DNA from: Bryobacterales bacterium
GTDB lineage: Bacteria > Acidobacteriota > Terriglobia > Bryobacterales > Bryobacteraceae
Length of the DNA stretch: 41,811 bases
Reading direction: 5' to 3'
NCBI GenBank assembly: GCA_003167255.1
Contig: PMTR01000068.1
Coordinates: forward strand, 19,247 to 61,057
Translations under genes and position numbers: made by a program
The notes under the pieces: model-generated
What the model was told of the DNA's origin: nothing
The model's input: the letters and a program-made list of their open reading frames with translations, nothing else
Database searches by the model: none
Shown: positions 34,515-41,741 of the stretch, piece by piece
How positions within the stretch are numbered: position 1 is the stretch's first letter
Layout of the letters: each line of letters opens with the position of its first letter

Positions 34515-34690
34515 TTTCTCACAGACATTCGGTGGTGATGACGTGGCGCACGCACTCGTGCGTGCCGCGTCGGCACTCATGCCGACGCCCGGTCCCAACA
34601 GACTGTCCGTACGCCACCAGGGTGTCGAGAAGAGTCTCGACACGGCACGCACGAGTGCGTGCGCCACTTCATCGGGCCACCTGTGAGAAA
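34515..34690. repeat. 176-bp nested palindromic element abutting the RAYT stop codon
   Basis: The ends are 10-bp inverted repeats (TTTCTCACAG 34515-34524 / CTGTGAGAAA 34681-34690). Inside is a perfect 25-bp inverted repeat (34543-34567 / 34643-34667), each arm of which is itself a hairpin (GCACGCAC-TC-GTGCGTGC). Inside that are two more hairpins: GCGTCGGCA/TGCCGACGC (34567-34588) and GTGTCGAGA-AGAG-TCTCGACAC (34622-34643). The whole folds as a cloverleaf or cruciform. It ends 6 nt before the RAYT stop codon. Confidence 0.85.
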
Positions 34691-34696
34691 AGCGAG

Positions 34697-35191
34697 TTAA
34701 ATTTCGTGATCCTCGAACACGCTCATCGCATCGCCCTGCTCGCCGACCAGATACTGCATGGCCGCCGAGACATGCTGCGGCTTCCACAACCATCGTGTGC
34801 TGCCATGACGGGCCCATCGCTTCCGGTTCGGTTCATCCAGCCTTGTCCGATTCAGGTGTCGGCTGGCGTAAGCTTTGAAGTCGCTCATGACTCGCTCCGG
34901 CGGAACCTCTGCTTCCACCACCGTATGCACGTGATTGCTACGGACGTGGGCCGCCAGCAGACGCCAGTCGCGATGAGCACACACCTCCTGGATCGCTTCC
35001 AATACGGCGTCGCGCCGGGTCTGATCCAGGTGATAGGGAGACTGATCCATGCGTTGCCCCTCGGAAGCGACGCGCGCGGGATTCCCTTCCAAAATCGGCG
35101 TTCCAGGCGCATTGTGCGCGGGATCGACGGAGCCGGATTCGCTGCCGTGTAGGTGGCACCCGTAGCAGGCAAAGGTGATCAGGTAAGTCAC
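34697..35191 (-). CDS. REP-associated tyrosine transposase (RAYT, Y1/HUH family)
   Basis: The 164-residue protein starts at GTG. It has the IS200/Y1 transposase fold: the HUH motif is H87-V88-H89 in SNHVHTVV and the catalytic tyrosine is Y108 in DFKAYASRHL. Flanking family blocks are TFACYGCHLHG, HLDQTRRDAVLEAIQEVC, HRDWRLLAAHVRSN, RKRWARHGSTRWLWKP and YLVGEQGD. RAYTs are single-copy, domesticated-looking enzymes that act on flanking REP palindromes as single-stranded DNA. REP units lie on both sides, so substrate and enzyme are together. No frameshift or missing catalytic residue is visible, so it is probably active or recently active. Confidence 0.92.
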   Translation of the reverse strand: MTYLITFACYGCHLHGSESGSVDPAHNAPGTPILEGNPARVASEGQRMDQSPYHLDQTRRDAVLEAIQEVCAHRDWRLLAAHVRSNHVHTVVEAEVPPERVMSDFKAYASRHLNRTRLDEPNRKRWARHGSTRWLWKPQHVSAAMQYLVGEQGDAMSVFEDHEI

Positions 35192-35225
35192 GGACTGTCA
35201 GCCAATTCTAACGCGACACAAATTC

Positions 35226-35297
35226 GAGCCGCGACCGTGAGGGAGCGTTCGACCTCCGAATGCATGTGCGGCAATCGCTCCCTTACGGTCGCGGCTC
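35226..35297. repeat. REP pair (BIME-like inverted repeat) right of the RAYT gene
   Basis: Two 22-nt units, 35226-35247 on the plus strand and 35276-35297 on the minus strand, are reverse complements at 21 of 22 positions, around a 28-nt spacer. They share the core CCGCGACCGT with the unit at 34467. The 5' end of the RAYT gene lies 35 nt to the left and the dehydrogenase promoter to the right. Confidence 0.85.
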
Positions 35298-35343
35298 TGA
35301 TGAGTACTGCCGGTGAGCGGCATAGCGCTACAATTCTCTTTCT

Positions 35344-36243
35344 ATGGCAAAACTCGGTTTTCTCGGACTCGGTCTCATGGGCTACCCTATGGCCCGCAAC
35401 CTCCTCCGCGCCGGTCACGAAGTGGCGCTCTGGTCCAACACCCTCGATAAGGCCCGCAAACTGGCCGCCGAAGAGAAGGGCCGCGCCTTCGATACACCTC
35501 GCCAGGTGGCTGAAAATGCCGATTGCATTTTCCTCTGCCTCGGCGATACGGCGATGGCCCGCCAGGTCATCCTCGGCCCGGACGGCATCATCGAAGGGGC
35601 GCGCCCCGGTACCGTCGTCGCCGACGCCAGCACCATCAGTCCCAGCGAAAGCCGCAAGATCGGCCAGGCCCTCGCTGCCAAAGGTGTTGATTTTCTCGAC
35701 GTCCCCTGCACCGGCTCCACCCCGGGAGCCACCGGCGGCACCCTCACCTTCATGATTGGCGGCGACCAGGCCGTCTTCGAAAAGACCAAGCCCTACCTCG
35801 AACCCATGGGCAAACGCCTCTACTATTGCGGCGGCCCGGGCATGGGGCTGCAAGCCAAGCTCAGCCAAAACCTCATTCTTTGCAATCTCTTGATGGCCTT
35901 CAACGAGGGCATGGTGCTCTCGACCAAGGGCGGCATCGATCCCGACCTCATGCTCGAAATCCTCGACAACAGCGCCGCCAAGAGCGGCCTCATCTCCTAT
36001 AAAGCCCCCTTCGTCCTCGCCCGCGACTTCACCGCCAACTTCTCGACAAAGTGGATGCACAAGGACATCGGGCTCATGCTTGACTCCGGTCAGGAGCTGG
36101 GAGTACCACTCCTTTTAACCTCCCTCACCCATCAGCTTTTCCAGACAGCTATTTCCGCCGGGCACGCAAATGACGATATGTGCTCCACTATCAACGTGTT
36201 AGAGGAATTTTCCGGTACTCAGGTAAAATCCCAAAAAAAATAA
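35344..36243 (+). CDS. NAD(P)-dependent beta-hydroxyacid dehydrogenase family oxidoreductase (second)
   Basis: The 299-residue protein has the dinucleotide-binding motif GLGLMG at 8-13, the substrate-site motif DVPCTGSTPGATGG (119-132, close to the classical D-x-P-x-S-G-G), and catalytic K172 in LQAKLSQN. The family includes 3-hydroxyisobutyrate, tartronate semialdehyde and succinic semialdehyde reductases; the substrate here is not determined. TACAAT ends 9 nt before the ATG and no Shine-Dalgarno is present, so the message is probably leaderless. The last codons contain a run of eight A, which continues into the UP-element-like tract of the following RNA promoter. It is a paralogue of the gene at 1312, with only moderate similarity. 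Confidence 0.93.
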   Translation: MAKLGFLGLGLMGYPMARNLLRAGHEVALWSNTLDKARKLAAEEKGRAFDTPRQVAENADCIFLCLGDTAMARQVILGPDGIIEGARPGTVVADASTISPSESRKIGQALAAKGVDFLDVPCTGSTPGATGGTLTFMIGGDQAVFEKTKPYLEPMGKRLYYCGGPGMGLQAKLSQNLILCNLLMAFNEGMVLSTKGGIDPDLMLEILDNSAAKSGLISYKAPFVLARDFTANFSTKWMHKDIGLMLDSGQELGVPLLLTSLTHQLFQTAISAGHANDDMCSTINVLEEFSGTQVKSQKK

Positions 36244-36252
36244 TACATTTTT

Positions 36253-36281
36253 TTGTTGCTTCCAGAAACGGAATCTACTAT
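36253..36281 (+). promoter_or_regulatory. Strong promoter with UP-element-like tract for the candidate RNA
   Basis: TTGTTG (36253-36258) and TACTAT (36276-36281) are separated by exactly 17 nt. Immediately upstream is a run of eight A (36233-36240), TAATACA, and seven T (36248-36254), the A/T pattern of an UP element as on stable-RNA promoters. Predicted start near 36288. Confidence 0.6.
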
Positions 36282-36287
36282 TATTGG

Positions 36288-36463
36288 AAGTAAGCCGGGG
36301 AGGCAACTCCCACCAAAGCGAGACTAACCTCTAAAAAAAGACCCCTGAAGCAATCCTCCCCGGCACCCCCTTAAAGAGAGGATTAGAGGTCTCGAAGCCA
36401 AAATCTCCCATACGTCAATTTGTTCACCATGTGAACCTAAGTTTGGAGTCGAACTTCCCGGCT
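36288..36463 (+). ncRNA. Candidate structured RNA between the dehydrogenase and dxr
   Basis: About 176 nt with no open frame but dense pairing. A closing stem links 36293-36302 to 36454-36463 (10 bp, one G-U). The 5' arm can instead pair perfectly with 36355-36364 (GCCGGGGAGG / CCTCCCCGGC), or locally as GGGAG-GCAA-CTCCC with a GNRA loop (36298-36311). A central stem pairs 36319-36323 plus 36328-36334 with 36383-36394, with a 4-nt bulge. A small hairpin GTTCAC-CAT-GTGAAC is at 36422-36436. Length, the closed ends and a large asymmetric internal bubble with a small hairpin on its 3' side recall 6S RNA, but no 6S sequence signature was recognised. It could instead be a switch-like leader of dxr. 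Confidence 0.45.
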
Positions 36464-36506
36464 GCATGATATGATGGCGAATACGCTCGCCAATACGTGT
36501 GCCGGC

Positions 36507-37700
36507 ATGAAAACTCTCACCGTTTTGGGCTCCACCGGGTCGATTGGTACCAACACCCTGGACGTCGTGCGGCGCAGCCGCCACCAGTATCCGGTGTACG
36601 CCTTGGTAGCCGGCTATAACGTCGACACCTTGGCCGCCCAAATCGCCGAATTCCGTCCCCGCGTCGCGGTTGTCGCAACTTCCGACGTTTTGGCCCGTCT
36701 ATCAGAGAGGTTGTTGGCAGAGGGTTTGCCTCGCTCGGCTTGGCCCGAACTGGCTTTTGGGAATGCCGCTCGGGTCCAGGTGGCGACGGCCCCGGAAGTG
36801 GACGCCGTCATCTCCGCCATTGTGGGGGTGGCTGGCTTGGAAGCCACGTATGAAGCCGTCCGGCGCGGCAAACGGGTTGGTCTCGCCAATAAGGAAGTAC
36901 TGGTCTCCGGCGGCCAATTGGTGATGGACGCCGTTCGGGAATTCGGAGCGGAGTTGCTGCCCGTGGATAGCGAACACAACGGCGCCCATCAGTGCCTGCG
37001 GGCGGGCAACCGCGAGCAAGTCTCCCGCCTCATCCTCACCGCTTCCGGCGGCCCCTTCCGCAACACCCCCAAGGAAGCCCTCGCTTTCGTGACGCCCGAA
37101 CAGGCCCTCAATCATCCAACCTGGCGCATGGGCAACCGCATCACCATCGATTGCGCCACGCTGATGAACAAAGGTTTCGAAGTCATCGAGGCCTGCTGGC
37201 TGTTCGATTTCCTACCCTCCCAGGTCGATGTAGTGGTGCATCCCCAATCCACCGTCCACGCCATGATCGAATACACCGATGGCAGTGTGCTTGCTCAAAT
37301 CGCGGCGACGGATATGCGCATGCCCATCCAGTACGCCCTCACCTATCCCGACCGCTCGGAAGCTCCCGTTCCCAAAATCGATTGGACCCAGGCTCGTAAG
37401 TGGGAGTTCCTGCCGCCCGATTTCAAAAAGTTTCCCTTGCTCCAACTGGCCTACCGCTGCCAGGAGGCGGGCGGCTCCGCCACCTGCACATTGAACGCCG
37501 CCGACGAAATTGCCGTGGAGGCTTTCCTGGAGAGAAGAATCTCCTATCCGGCCATTTACGAAATCGTGTCCGAAACGCTGTCTAAGATGCCGTCGCGCAC
37601 CCCCTCAACCGTCGGCGAGATTCTGGAGATCGACCGCGAATCGCGGGCCCTGGCGCGCCAACTGGTAACCGCGCGCACCCCCGGCGCGGTCGCTGTGTGA
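36507..37700 (+). CDS. dxr: 1-deoxy-D-xylulose 5-phosphate reductoisomerase
   Basis: The protein is 397 residues from the ATG at 36507 (MKTLTVLGSTGSIGTNTLDV); the frame's earlier ATGs at 36471 and 36474 add residues not found in the family. It converts 1-deoxy-D-xylulose 5-phosphate to 2-C-methyl-D-erythritol 4-phosphate with NADPH, the committed step of the MEP isoprenoid pathway, in the cytoplasm. It shows the NADPH motif GSTGSIG, the metal/substrate site LPVDSEHN, ASGGPF, the flexible loop HPTWRMG, and DCATLMNKGFEVIEA. After SEHN it reads GAHQCL instead of the usual AIFQ, an unusual change next to the active site. TATGAT lies 31 nt before the ATG. The gene is 6 nt upstream of rseP, an order shared widely among bacteria. 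Confidence 0.97.
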   Translation: MKTLTVLGSTGSIGTNTLDVVRRSRHQYPVYALVAGYNVDTLAAQIAEFRPRVAVVATSDVLARLSERLLAEGLPRSAWPELAFGNAARVQVATAPEVDAVISAIVGVAGLEATYEAVRRGKRVGLANKEVLVSGGQLVMDAVREFGAELLPVDSEHNGAHQCLRAGNREQVSRLILTASGGPFRNTPKEALAFVTPEQALNHPTWRMGNRITIDCATLMNKGFEVIEACWLFDFLPSQVDVVVHPQSTVHAMIEYTDGSVLAQIAATDMRMPIQYALTYPDRSEAPVPKIDWTQARKWEFLPPDFKKFPLLQLAYRCQEAGGSATCTLNAADEIAVEAFLERRISYPAIYEIVSETLSKMPSRTPSTVGEILEIDRESRALARQLVTARTPGAVAV

Positions 37701-37706
37701 GTTTAT

Positions 37707-39086
37707 ATGCATTTCATTGAGAACGTGTTGTGGCTGCTCCTCCTGATCGGCGTGATGATCAACATTCACGAGCTCGGGCACTACCTGGCAGCCCGCTTCT
37801 TCGACGTCAGGGTGGAAGCCTTCAGCTTCGGCTTCGGCACGCGCCTGTTCGGCTTCCGCCGCGGCGAAACCGACTTCCGCTTCTCCGCCATCCCCTTCGG
37901 CGGCTACGTCAAAATGGCCGGCGAAACCGTGGCCGACCTCCGCTCCGCCGAAGCCACCACTGGCGGTCACTCCGGCGACGACGGCATTCGCGACCCCCTG
38001 GACGACCCCCGCTCCTTCATCGCCAAGCCCCGCTGGCAACGCCTCATCATCCTGTTCGCCGGCCCTTTCATGAACGTCGTGCTGGCCGTCGGCGTCCTCG
38101 CCGGCATGTACATGGTGAAGTACCAGCGTGTATCCGACGCCGACCTCCAGGCCAATATCGGCCACGTCGTTCCCGATTCCCCAGCCTACAAAGCCGGCAT
38201 CCGCGATGGCGACCGCATCGTCAATCTCGACGGCAAGGAGAATCCCACCTGGGAAGATGTCGGCACGAAAGAGGTCACCGGCGCATACCGCGTCATGAAC
38301 CTCACCATCCTCCGCAACGGCCAGCGCTTCAATACCACCGTCACCCCGATTTTGAGCGAACGCCTCGGCGTCGGCTACGCCGGCTGGGACGAGCGCGCCG
38401 AAATCCAGTTCCACCGCATCGAGCCCGGATACCCCGCCGAAAAAGCCGGACTCAAGGAAGGCGATCAGCTGGTCGCGGTCAACGGCCAGCCCATTCACTC
38501 CGGCGTCAAGTTCCACGAGATCACCGAAAAATCCGGCGGCAACCCGATCCAGATTGAATACCAGCGCAACGGCGTCAACCACGCTGTCAGCGTCACGCCC
38601 ATCTTCGCCAAGCTGGACGGCCAGCCGCGTTATATGATCGGCGTCGCCCCCGAACAGAAGACCACGTACATCACCACGCAGCTCTCTTTGCCCGCCGCAC
38701 TGCGCGAATCCTTCAAACAGAACCTCGACGGCGCCCTCTTCATGGGCAAGGTCCTCCAAGGCATGCTGCAGCGCCGCATGTCCGCCAAAAACCTCACCGG
38801 CCCCATCGGCATGATCCAACTCTCCGGCGATGCCGCCCGCGAAGGCCCTTCCGTTTTCCTCTCCCTCATGGCCATGGTCAGCCTCCAACTGGCCATCTTT
38901 AACCTTCTTCCCATCCCGGTTCTCGACGGCGGCAGCATCCTCATGCTCCTCATCGAAATGACCATGCGCCGCGACCTCAGCATCACCGTCAAGGAAACCG
39001 TGTTCAAGGTTGGATTCGTCTGCATCATGATGCTGGTGCTGTTCGTCATCTATAACGACATCTCGCGATATTTGCCGGCCGGTTGA
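37707..39086 (+). CDS. rseP: RIP metalloprotease RseP (site-2 protease, M50)
   Basis: The 459-residue inner-membrane protein has an N-terminal transmembrane helix carrying H21-E22-x-x-H25 (HELGH), the zinc site, and the third ligand region near D407 in PIPVLDGG in the C-terminal membrane segments. A G-F-G-T-R / F-G-G-Y-V-K-M beta element follows the first helix. Two PDZ domains lie between (about 140-225 and 230-310: AYKAGIRDGDRIVNLDG and AEKAGLKEGDQLVAVNG). RseP cleaves transmembrane anti-sigma factors after site-1 cleavage and clears signal-peptide remnants. It follows dxr by 6 nt, so the two are co-transcribed. An acidic/charged insert (ETTGGHSGDDG region) near 70-90 is a lineage-specific loop. 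Confidence 0.97.
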   Translation: MHFIENVLWLLLLIGVMINIHELGHYLAARFFDVRVEAFSFGFGTRLFGFRRGETDFRFSAIPFGGYVKMAGETVADLRSAEATTGGHSGDDGIRDPLDDPRSFIAKPRWQRLIILFAGPFMNVVLAVGVLAGMYMVKYQRVSDADLQANIGHVVPDSPAYKAGIRDGDRIVNLDGKENPTWEDVGTKEVTGAYRVMNLTILRNGQRFNTTVTPILSERLGVGYAGWDERAEIQFHRIEPGYPAEKAGLKEGDQLVAVNGQPIHSGVKFHEITEKSGGNPIQIEYQRNGVNHAVSVTPIFAKLDGQPRYMIGVAPEQKTTYITTQLSLPAALRESFKQNLDGALFMGKVLQGMLQRRMSAKNLTGPIGMIQLSGDAAREGPSVFLSLMAMVSLQLAIFNLLPIPVLDGGSILMLLIEMTMRRDLSITVKETVFKVGFVCIMMLVLFVIYNDISRYLPAG

Positions 39087-39126
39087 CGGCGTCTCGAATA
39101 AGGCGAAGAAGGGTGAAAAGCAGGAT

Positions 39127-39402
39127 ATGGACCAGGACGATCTGAAGTTTTTCGAGAACATGTTCCGCTCGTTGGAGACGGAAATGGGCCAGCGATTCGA
39201 CCAAGTGGGAAACCGGTTCGACCGGGTGGACGCCCGGCTGGACCGCATGGAAACGCGCCTGGATAAGATCGCAGCGGGTTCGCACTACGTCAGTCGCCTT
39301 GTCGAATGGTCCGAAAAGCAGGATCAATTTCAGACCGATACTCTGCGGCGGCTGAATGACCTGGCCGACCGGGTGAAGCGTCTGGAAGGCGGCGTTCAGT
39401 GA
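39127..39402 (+). CDS. Small coiled-coil protein of unknown function
   Basis: The 91-residue protein is strongly charged and helical. Heptads run through residues 10-50 (MGQRFDQVGNRFDRVDARLD, with repeated R-F/L-D-x-V/M) and again near the C-terminus (LNDLADRVKRLEGG). The last heptads end with the stop codon that overlaps the next gene. No signal peptide or membrane segment. It lies 40 nt after rseP and could be read through from it. The coiled coil suggests a self-associating scaffold. No function can be assigned. Confidence 0.75.
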   Translation: MDQDDLKFFENMFRSLETEMGQRFDQVGNRFDRVDARLDRMETRLDKIAAGSHYVSRLVEWSEKQDQFQTDTLRRLNDLADRVKRLEGGVQ

Positions 39403-39581
39403 TTAATCGGAAGGAACTCGCGATCTGCAGGCGGCGCGGTCACGAGCATGGCGCGCTGCTCGGCAAGGACTGGCGGCGCTGCAGATGGCGCGGCATGTGG
39501 CTGCGGGAAGTCACCACCATAGAGGAACGCAGAGACGAGCCTCCCAAGGATGAACAGAGCCCGTTCCACGACCTGGACTAA
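39399..39581 (+). CDS. Small Cys/Arg/Trp-rich protein, possibly a degenerate zinc ribbon
   Basis: The 60-residue protein starts at a GTG that overlaps the upstream stop (GTGA), so translation may be coupled. It reads CRRRGHEH, then WRRCRWRGMWLREVTTIEE, and ends in an acidic, Pro-rich tail. Similar small acidobacterial proteins, as I recall them, carry CKxCGMW with a second cysteine. Here the second Cys is Arg, so the metal site would be broken. Short length and lack of an independent Shine-Dalgarno make the gene call tentative. Confidence 0.45.
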   Translation: MINRKELAICRRRGHEHGALLGKDWRRCRWRGMWLREVTTIEERRDEPPKDEQSPFHDLD

Positions 39582-39745
39582 AGGCTGGGGAACCTAGCCA
39601 AGAAAAAGGAGGGAGAGACAAAGTGACCTGCCCTTGCCGCCGCCGTCCGCTATAACCGGGGAGTTGTTCAAAGCCGCCAGCCAGCCCGATGCCGAACGCG
39701 CGAATCCTCCGAATGGAAAGAATCATCTGCTAAGCTGATCCTCGA

Positions 39746-41320
39746 ATGCCGTGTACCTGCGTCCGCCAGACTGATCTGCCGAACACTTCTGCCATCGCCG
39801 CGGACGTTTTCTATCACCCCGAACGCACGGCCGCCTTTTTCCGCCATCCCCTCCGCGATCTCGACTCCTTCCGCGCCGCCGCCCGCGAAATCGATTTCTC
39901 CGCCGAACAACGTGCCGCCCTGGTCGCCGCGCTCGGCCCGCGGAATCCCGGCAGCCGGTCGCTCGATCGTCTGGCCGAGCCCGGCACCGTGGCCGTCGTC
40001 ACCGGCCAGCAGGTGGGCCTGTTTTCCGGTCCCGCTTATACCGCCTACAAGGCGTTGCACGCCGCACGCCTGGCCGCGTGGCTCACCGAACAGGGCATCC
40101 CGGCCGTCCCGGTTTTCTGGCTCGCCACTCAGGACCACGATTTCGCCGAAGTGAACCACGCCTGGGTTTTCGACAAACATCACCGTCCCCATAAGCTCGA
40201 AATGCGCCGCTCCGCCGGCTCGCAACCAGTCGGCGAAATCGCTCTCGCTGCGCCCCCCATCGACGAGTTGCGCGCCTCGCTCGCCGGCCTGCCCTTCGCC
40301 GATGAAGTGGCGTCGCTCACCGCCGCGGCCTACCAACCCGGCAGCACCATGGGCCGCGCCTTTGGCGATCTGCTCCACAGCCTCCTCGCCAAATTCGACA
40401 TCCTGCAAGTGGACCCGCTCCTTCCGGCCTTCCGCCAACTGGCCGCCCCGGTCTTGCGGTCGGCTGTAGAAGCCGCGCCGGAATTAACCGCCGCCATTCT
40501 CGCTCGCAACCAGGAATTGTCCGCCGCCGGATACCACGCGCAGGTCCACGTGGAAGAGCAGACTTCCCTCTTCTTCCTCCTCGAAAACGGCAAACGCCTC
40601 GCGCTGCGCCGCCACGGCTCCGAGTATGTGCTCAACGGCCGCCGCTTCTCTTCGCAAGAGTTGCAGGACCGCGCCGAGTCTCTCTCCCCCAACGCCCTGC
40701 TCCGGCCCGTAGTGCAGGATTCCATCCTGCCCTCCGCCGCTTCCATCCTCGGTCCCGCCGAGATGGCCTACCTGGCGCAGTCCGAGGTGATCTACCGCGC
40801 CATCCCCGGCCGCATGCCCGTGGCCGTGCCGCGCGCCGGTTTCACCATCCTCGACGCGCACAGCCAGAAGCTTCTCGATCGCTACGGTCTCACGCTCACC
40901 GATTTCTTTGAGGGCGAAGACTCCATCCGCAACCGCGTCGCCGCCCGCCTGATTCCACCCGCCGTCGCCGGCGCGCTACGCGAAACCGCCGACACCGTCG
41001 GCCGCGCCGTCGACCGCCTGCGCGGCGAGCTCGGCACATTCGATCCTACGCTAGCCCAGGCCCTCGATCGCAGCGCGCGCAAGATCCGGTATCAAATCGG
41101 CAAAGTGGAAGGCAAAGCCGGCCGCGAAGCCATGCGCCGTGACGCCCGCGCCACCGAAGACGCCGCATCGCTCAGCGGCCTGCTCTGTCCCGAGCGCCAC
41201 CTGCAAGAGCGCCTCTACTCCATCCTTCCCTTCCTGGCCCGCCACGGCCTGGGCCTGCTCGACCAGGTGTACGAAGCCATCCAACTCGATTGCCCCGATC
41301 ATCGTGTGATGGTCGTCTAA
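39746..41320 (+). CDS. bshC: Bacillithiol biosynthesis cysteine-adding enzyme BshC
   Basis: The 524-residue protein matches BshC in length and along its sequence: VFYHPERTAAFFRHPL, then TVAVVTGQQVGLFSGPAYTAYKALHAARLA, PVFWLATQDHDFAEVNHAWV, YQPGSTMGRAFGDLLHSLLAKF, VHVEEQTSLFFLLENGKRLAL, and DSILPSAASILGPAEMAYLAQ with a C-terminal coiled-coil segment. BshC adds cysteine to glucosaminyl-malate to finish bacillithiol, the low-molecular-weight thiol of Firmicutes, Bacteroidetes, Acidobacteria and others. bshA and bshB are not in the window. TAAGCT ends 9 nt before the ATG with no Shine-Dalgarno, so the mRNA may be leaderless. A hairpin follows the stop. Confidence 0.96.
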   Translation: MPCTCVRQTDLPNTSAIAADVFYHPERTAAFFRHPLRDLDSFRAAAREIDFSAEQRAALVAALGPRNPGSRSLDRLAEPGTVAVVTGQQVGLFSGPAYTAYKALHAARLAAWLTEQGIPAVPVFWLATQDHDFAEVNHAWVFDKHHRPHKLEMRRSAGSQPVGEIALAAPPIDELRASLAGLPFADEVASLTAAAYQPGSTMGRAFGDLLHSLLAKFDILQVDPLLPAFRQLAAPVLRSAVEAAPELTAAILARNQELSAAGYHAQVHVEEQTSLFFLLENGKRLALRRHGSEYVLNGRRFSSQELQDRAESLSPNALLRPVVQDSILPSAASILGPAEMAYLAQSEVIYRAIPGRMPVAVPRAGFTILDAHSQKLLDRYGLTLTDFFEGEDSIRNRVAARLIPPAVAGALRETADTVGRAVDRLRGELGTFDPTLAQALDRSARKIRYQIGKVEGKAGREAMRRDARATEDAASLSGLLCPERHLQERLYSILPFLARHGLGLLDQVYEAIQLDCPDHRVMVV

Positions 41321-41329
41321 GCTAAGTGG

Positions 41330-41349
41330 GACCGGCCTCCTGGCCGGTC
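41330..41349 (+). terminator. Hairpin after bshC
   Basis: A perfect 8-bp stem GACCGGCC-TCCT-GGCCGGTC begins 10 nt after the bshC stop. No immediate U-tract follows (a TTTTT lies 14 nt further), so termination is plausible but not certain. The GTGGGACCGGCC context also resembles the palindromes at 31127-31207. Confidence 0.5.
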
Positions 41350-41479
41350 GCTGGAGTTTCCACATTTTTCAGGCTCCGTCAAGACCAACTGGTAGCGCCG
41401 GCGGTCTTGCCGCCAGTGTCTTGCCAGGTATAGTGTCCATGAATTGACTGGACAACTAAAGTCCAGCAAGGCAGCCCAT

Positions 41480-41590
41480 AAATCTGCGTTCATCGGTGTT
41501 TATCGGCGGCTAATAATAATCTTGAGAGGTATTGGTCTACGACGGCATATAAGATTTGGGCCGCCGATGAACACCGATGAACGCAGATTT
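41480..41590. repeat. 31-bp inverted repeat overlapping the GxxExxY start codon
   Basis: The arms at 41480-41510 and 41560-41590 are reverse complements at 30 of 31 positions with a 49-nt spacer. The right arm contains the ATG at 41567 and encodes MNTDERRF. Related arms form the hairpin at 5376-5439. Confidence 0.85.
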
Positions 41591-41731
41591 GATTTGCTGA
41601 CCGAGCGCCTGCTGGGCGCAATCTTTGACGTCTCCCACACGCTGGGCGCCGGATTCCTCGAGAAAGTCTACCAACGGGCTCTGCTCACAGAACTCCGGCT
41701 TCGTGGCGCTCATTGCCCCGCCATCGTATGA
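41567..41731 (+). pseudogene. Truncated GxxExxY protein
   Basis: The 54-codon frame is the N-terminal part of the GxxExxY family (usually about 120-140 residues, with a PD-(D/E)xK-like fold). It reads NTDERRFDLLTERLLGAIF, DVSHTLGAGFLEKVYQRALL, in which G-F-L-E-K-V-Y is the family signature, then ELRLRG. After that, homology stops and the frame ends at HCPAIV-stop, 10 nt before the next gene. Roughly the C-terminal 60 percent, including the catalytic strands, is missing, so this is a remnant. An upstream open extension to 41444 is just translated repeat. Confidence 0.75.
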
Positions 41732-41741
41732 TGGTCCTCTG

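Noticed and set aside
34543-34667. tRNA-like cloverleaf
   Set aside because: The fold has long perfect 25-bp arms and no conserved T-loop, D-loop or acceptor features. It is an extragenic palindrome.
36288-36463. TPP, cobalamin, SAM, c-di-GMP or T-box riboswitch
   Set aside because: None of their conserved core sequences could be found by eye. The partial resemblance of GACCCCTGAA to part of the THI box lacks the rest of the motif.
37605-39248. 547-codon open frame on the minus strand
   Set aside because: It is antisense to dxr and rseP, both unmistakable, and its product is compositionally biased (DDE, GH and AE runs) with no domain.
41444-41566. N-terminal extension of the GxxExxY frame
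   Set aside because: It is a translation of the inverted repeat and its spacer. Family members begin near MNTD, which matches the ATG at 41567.
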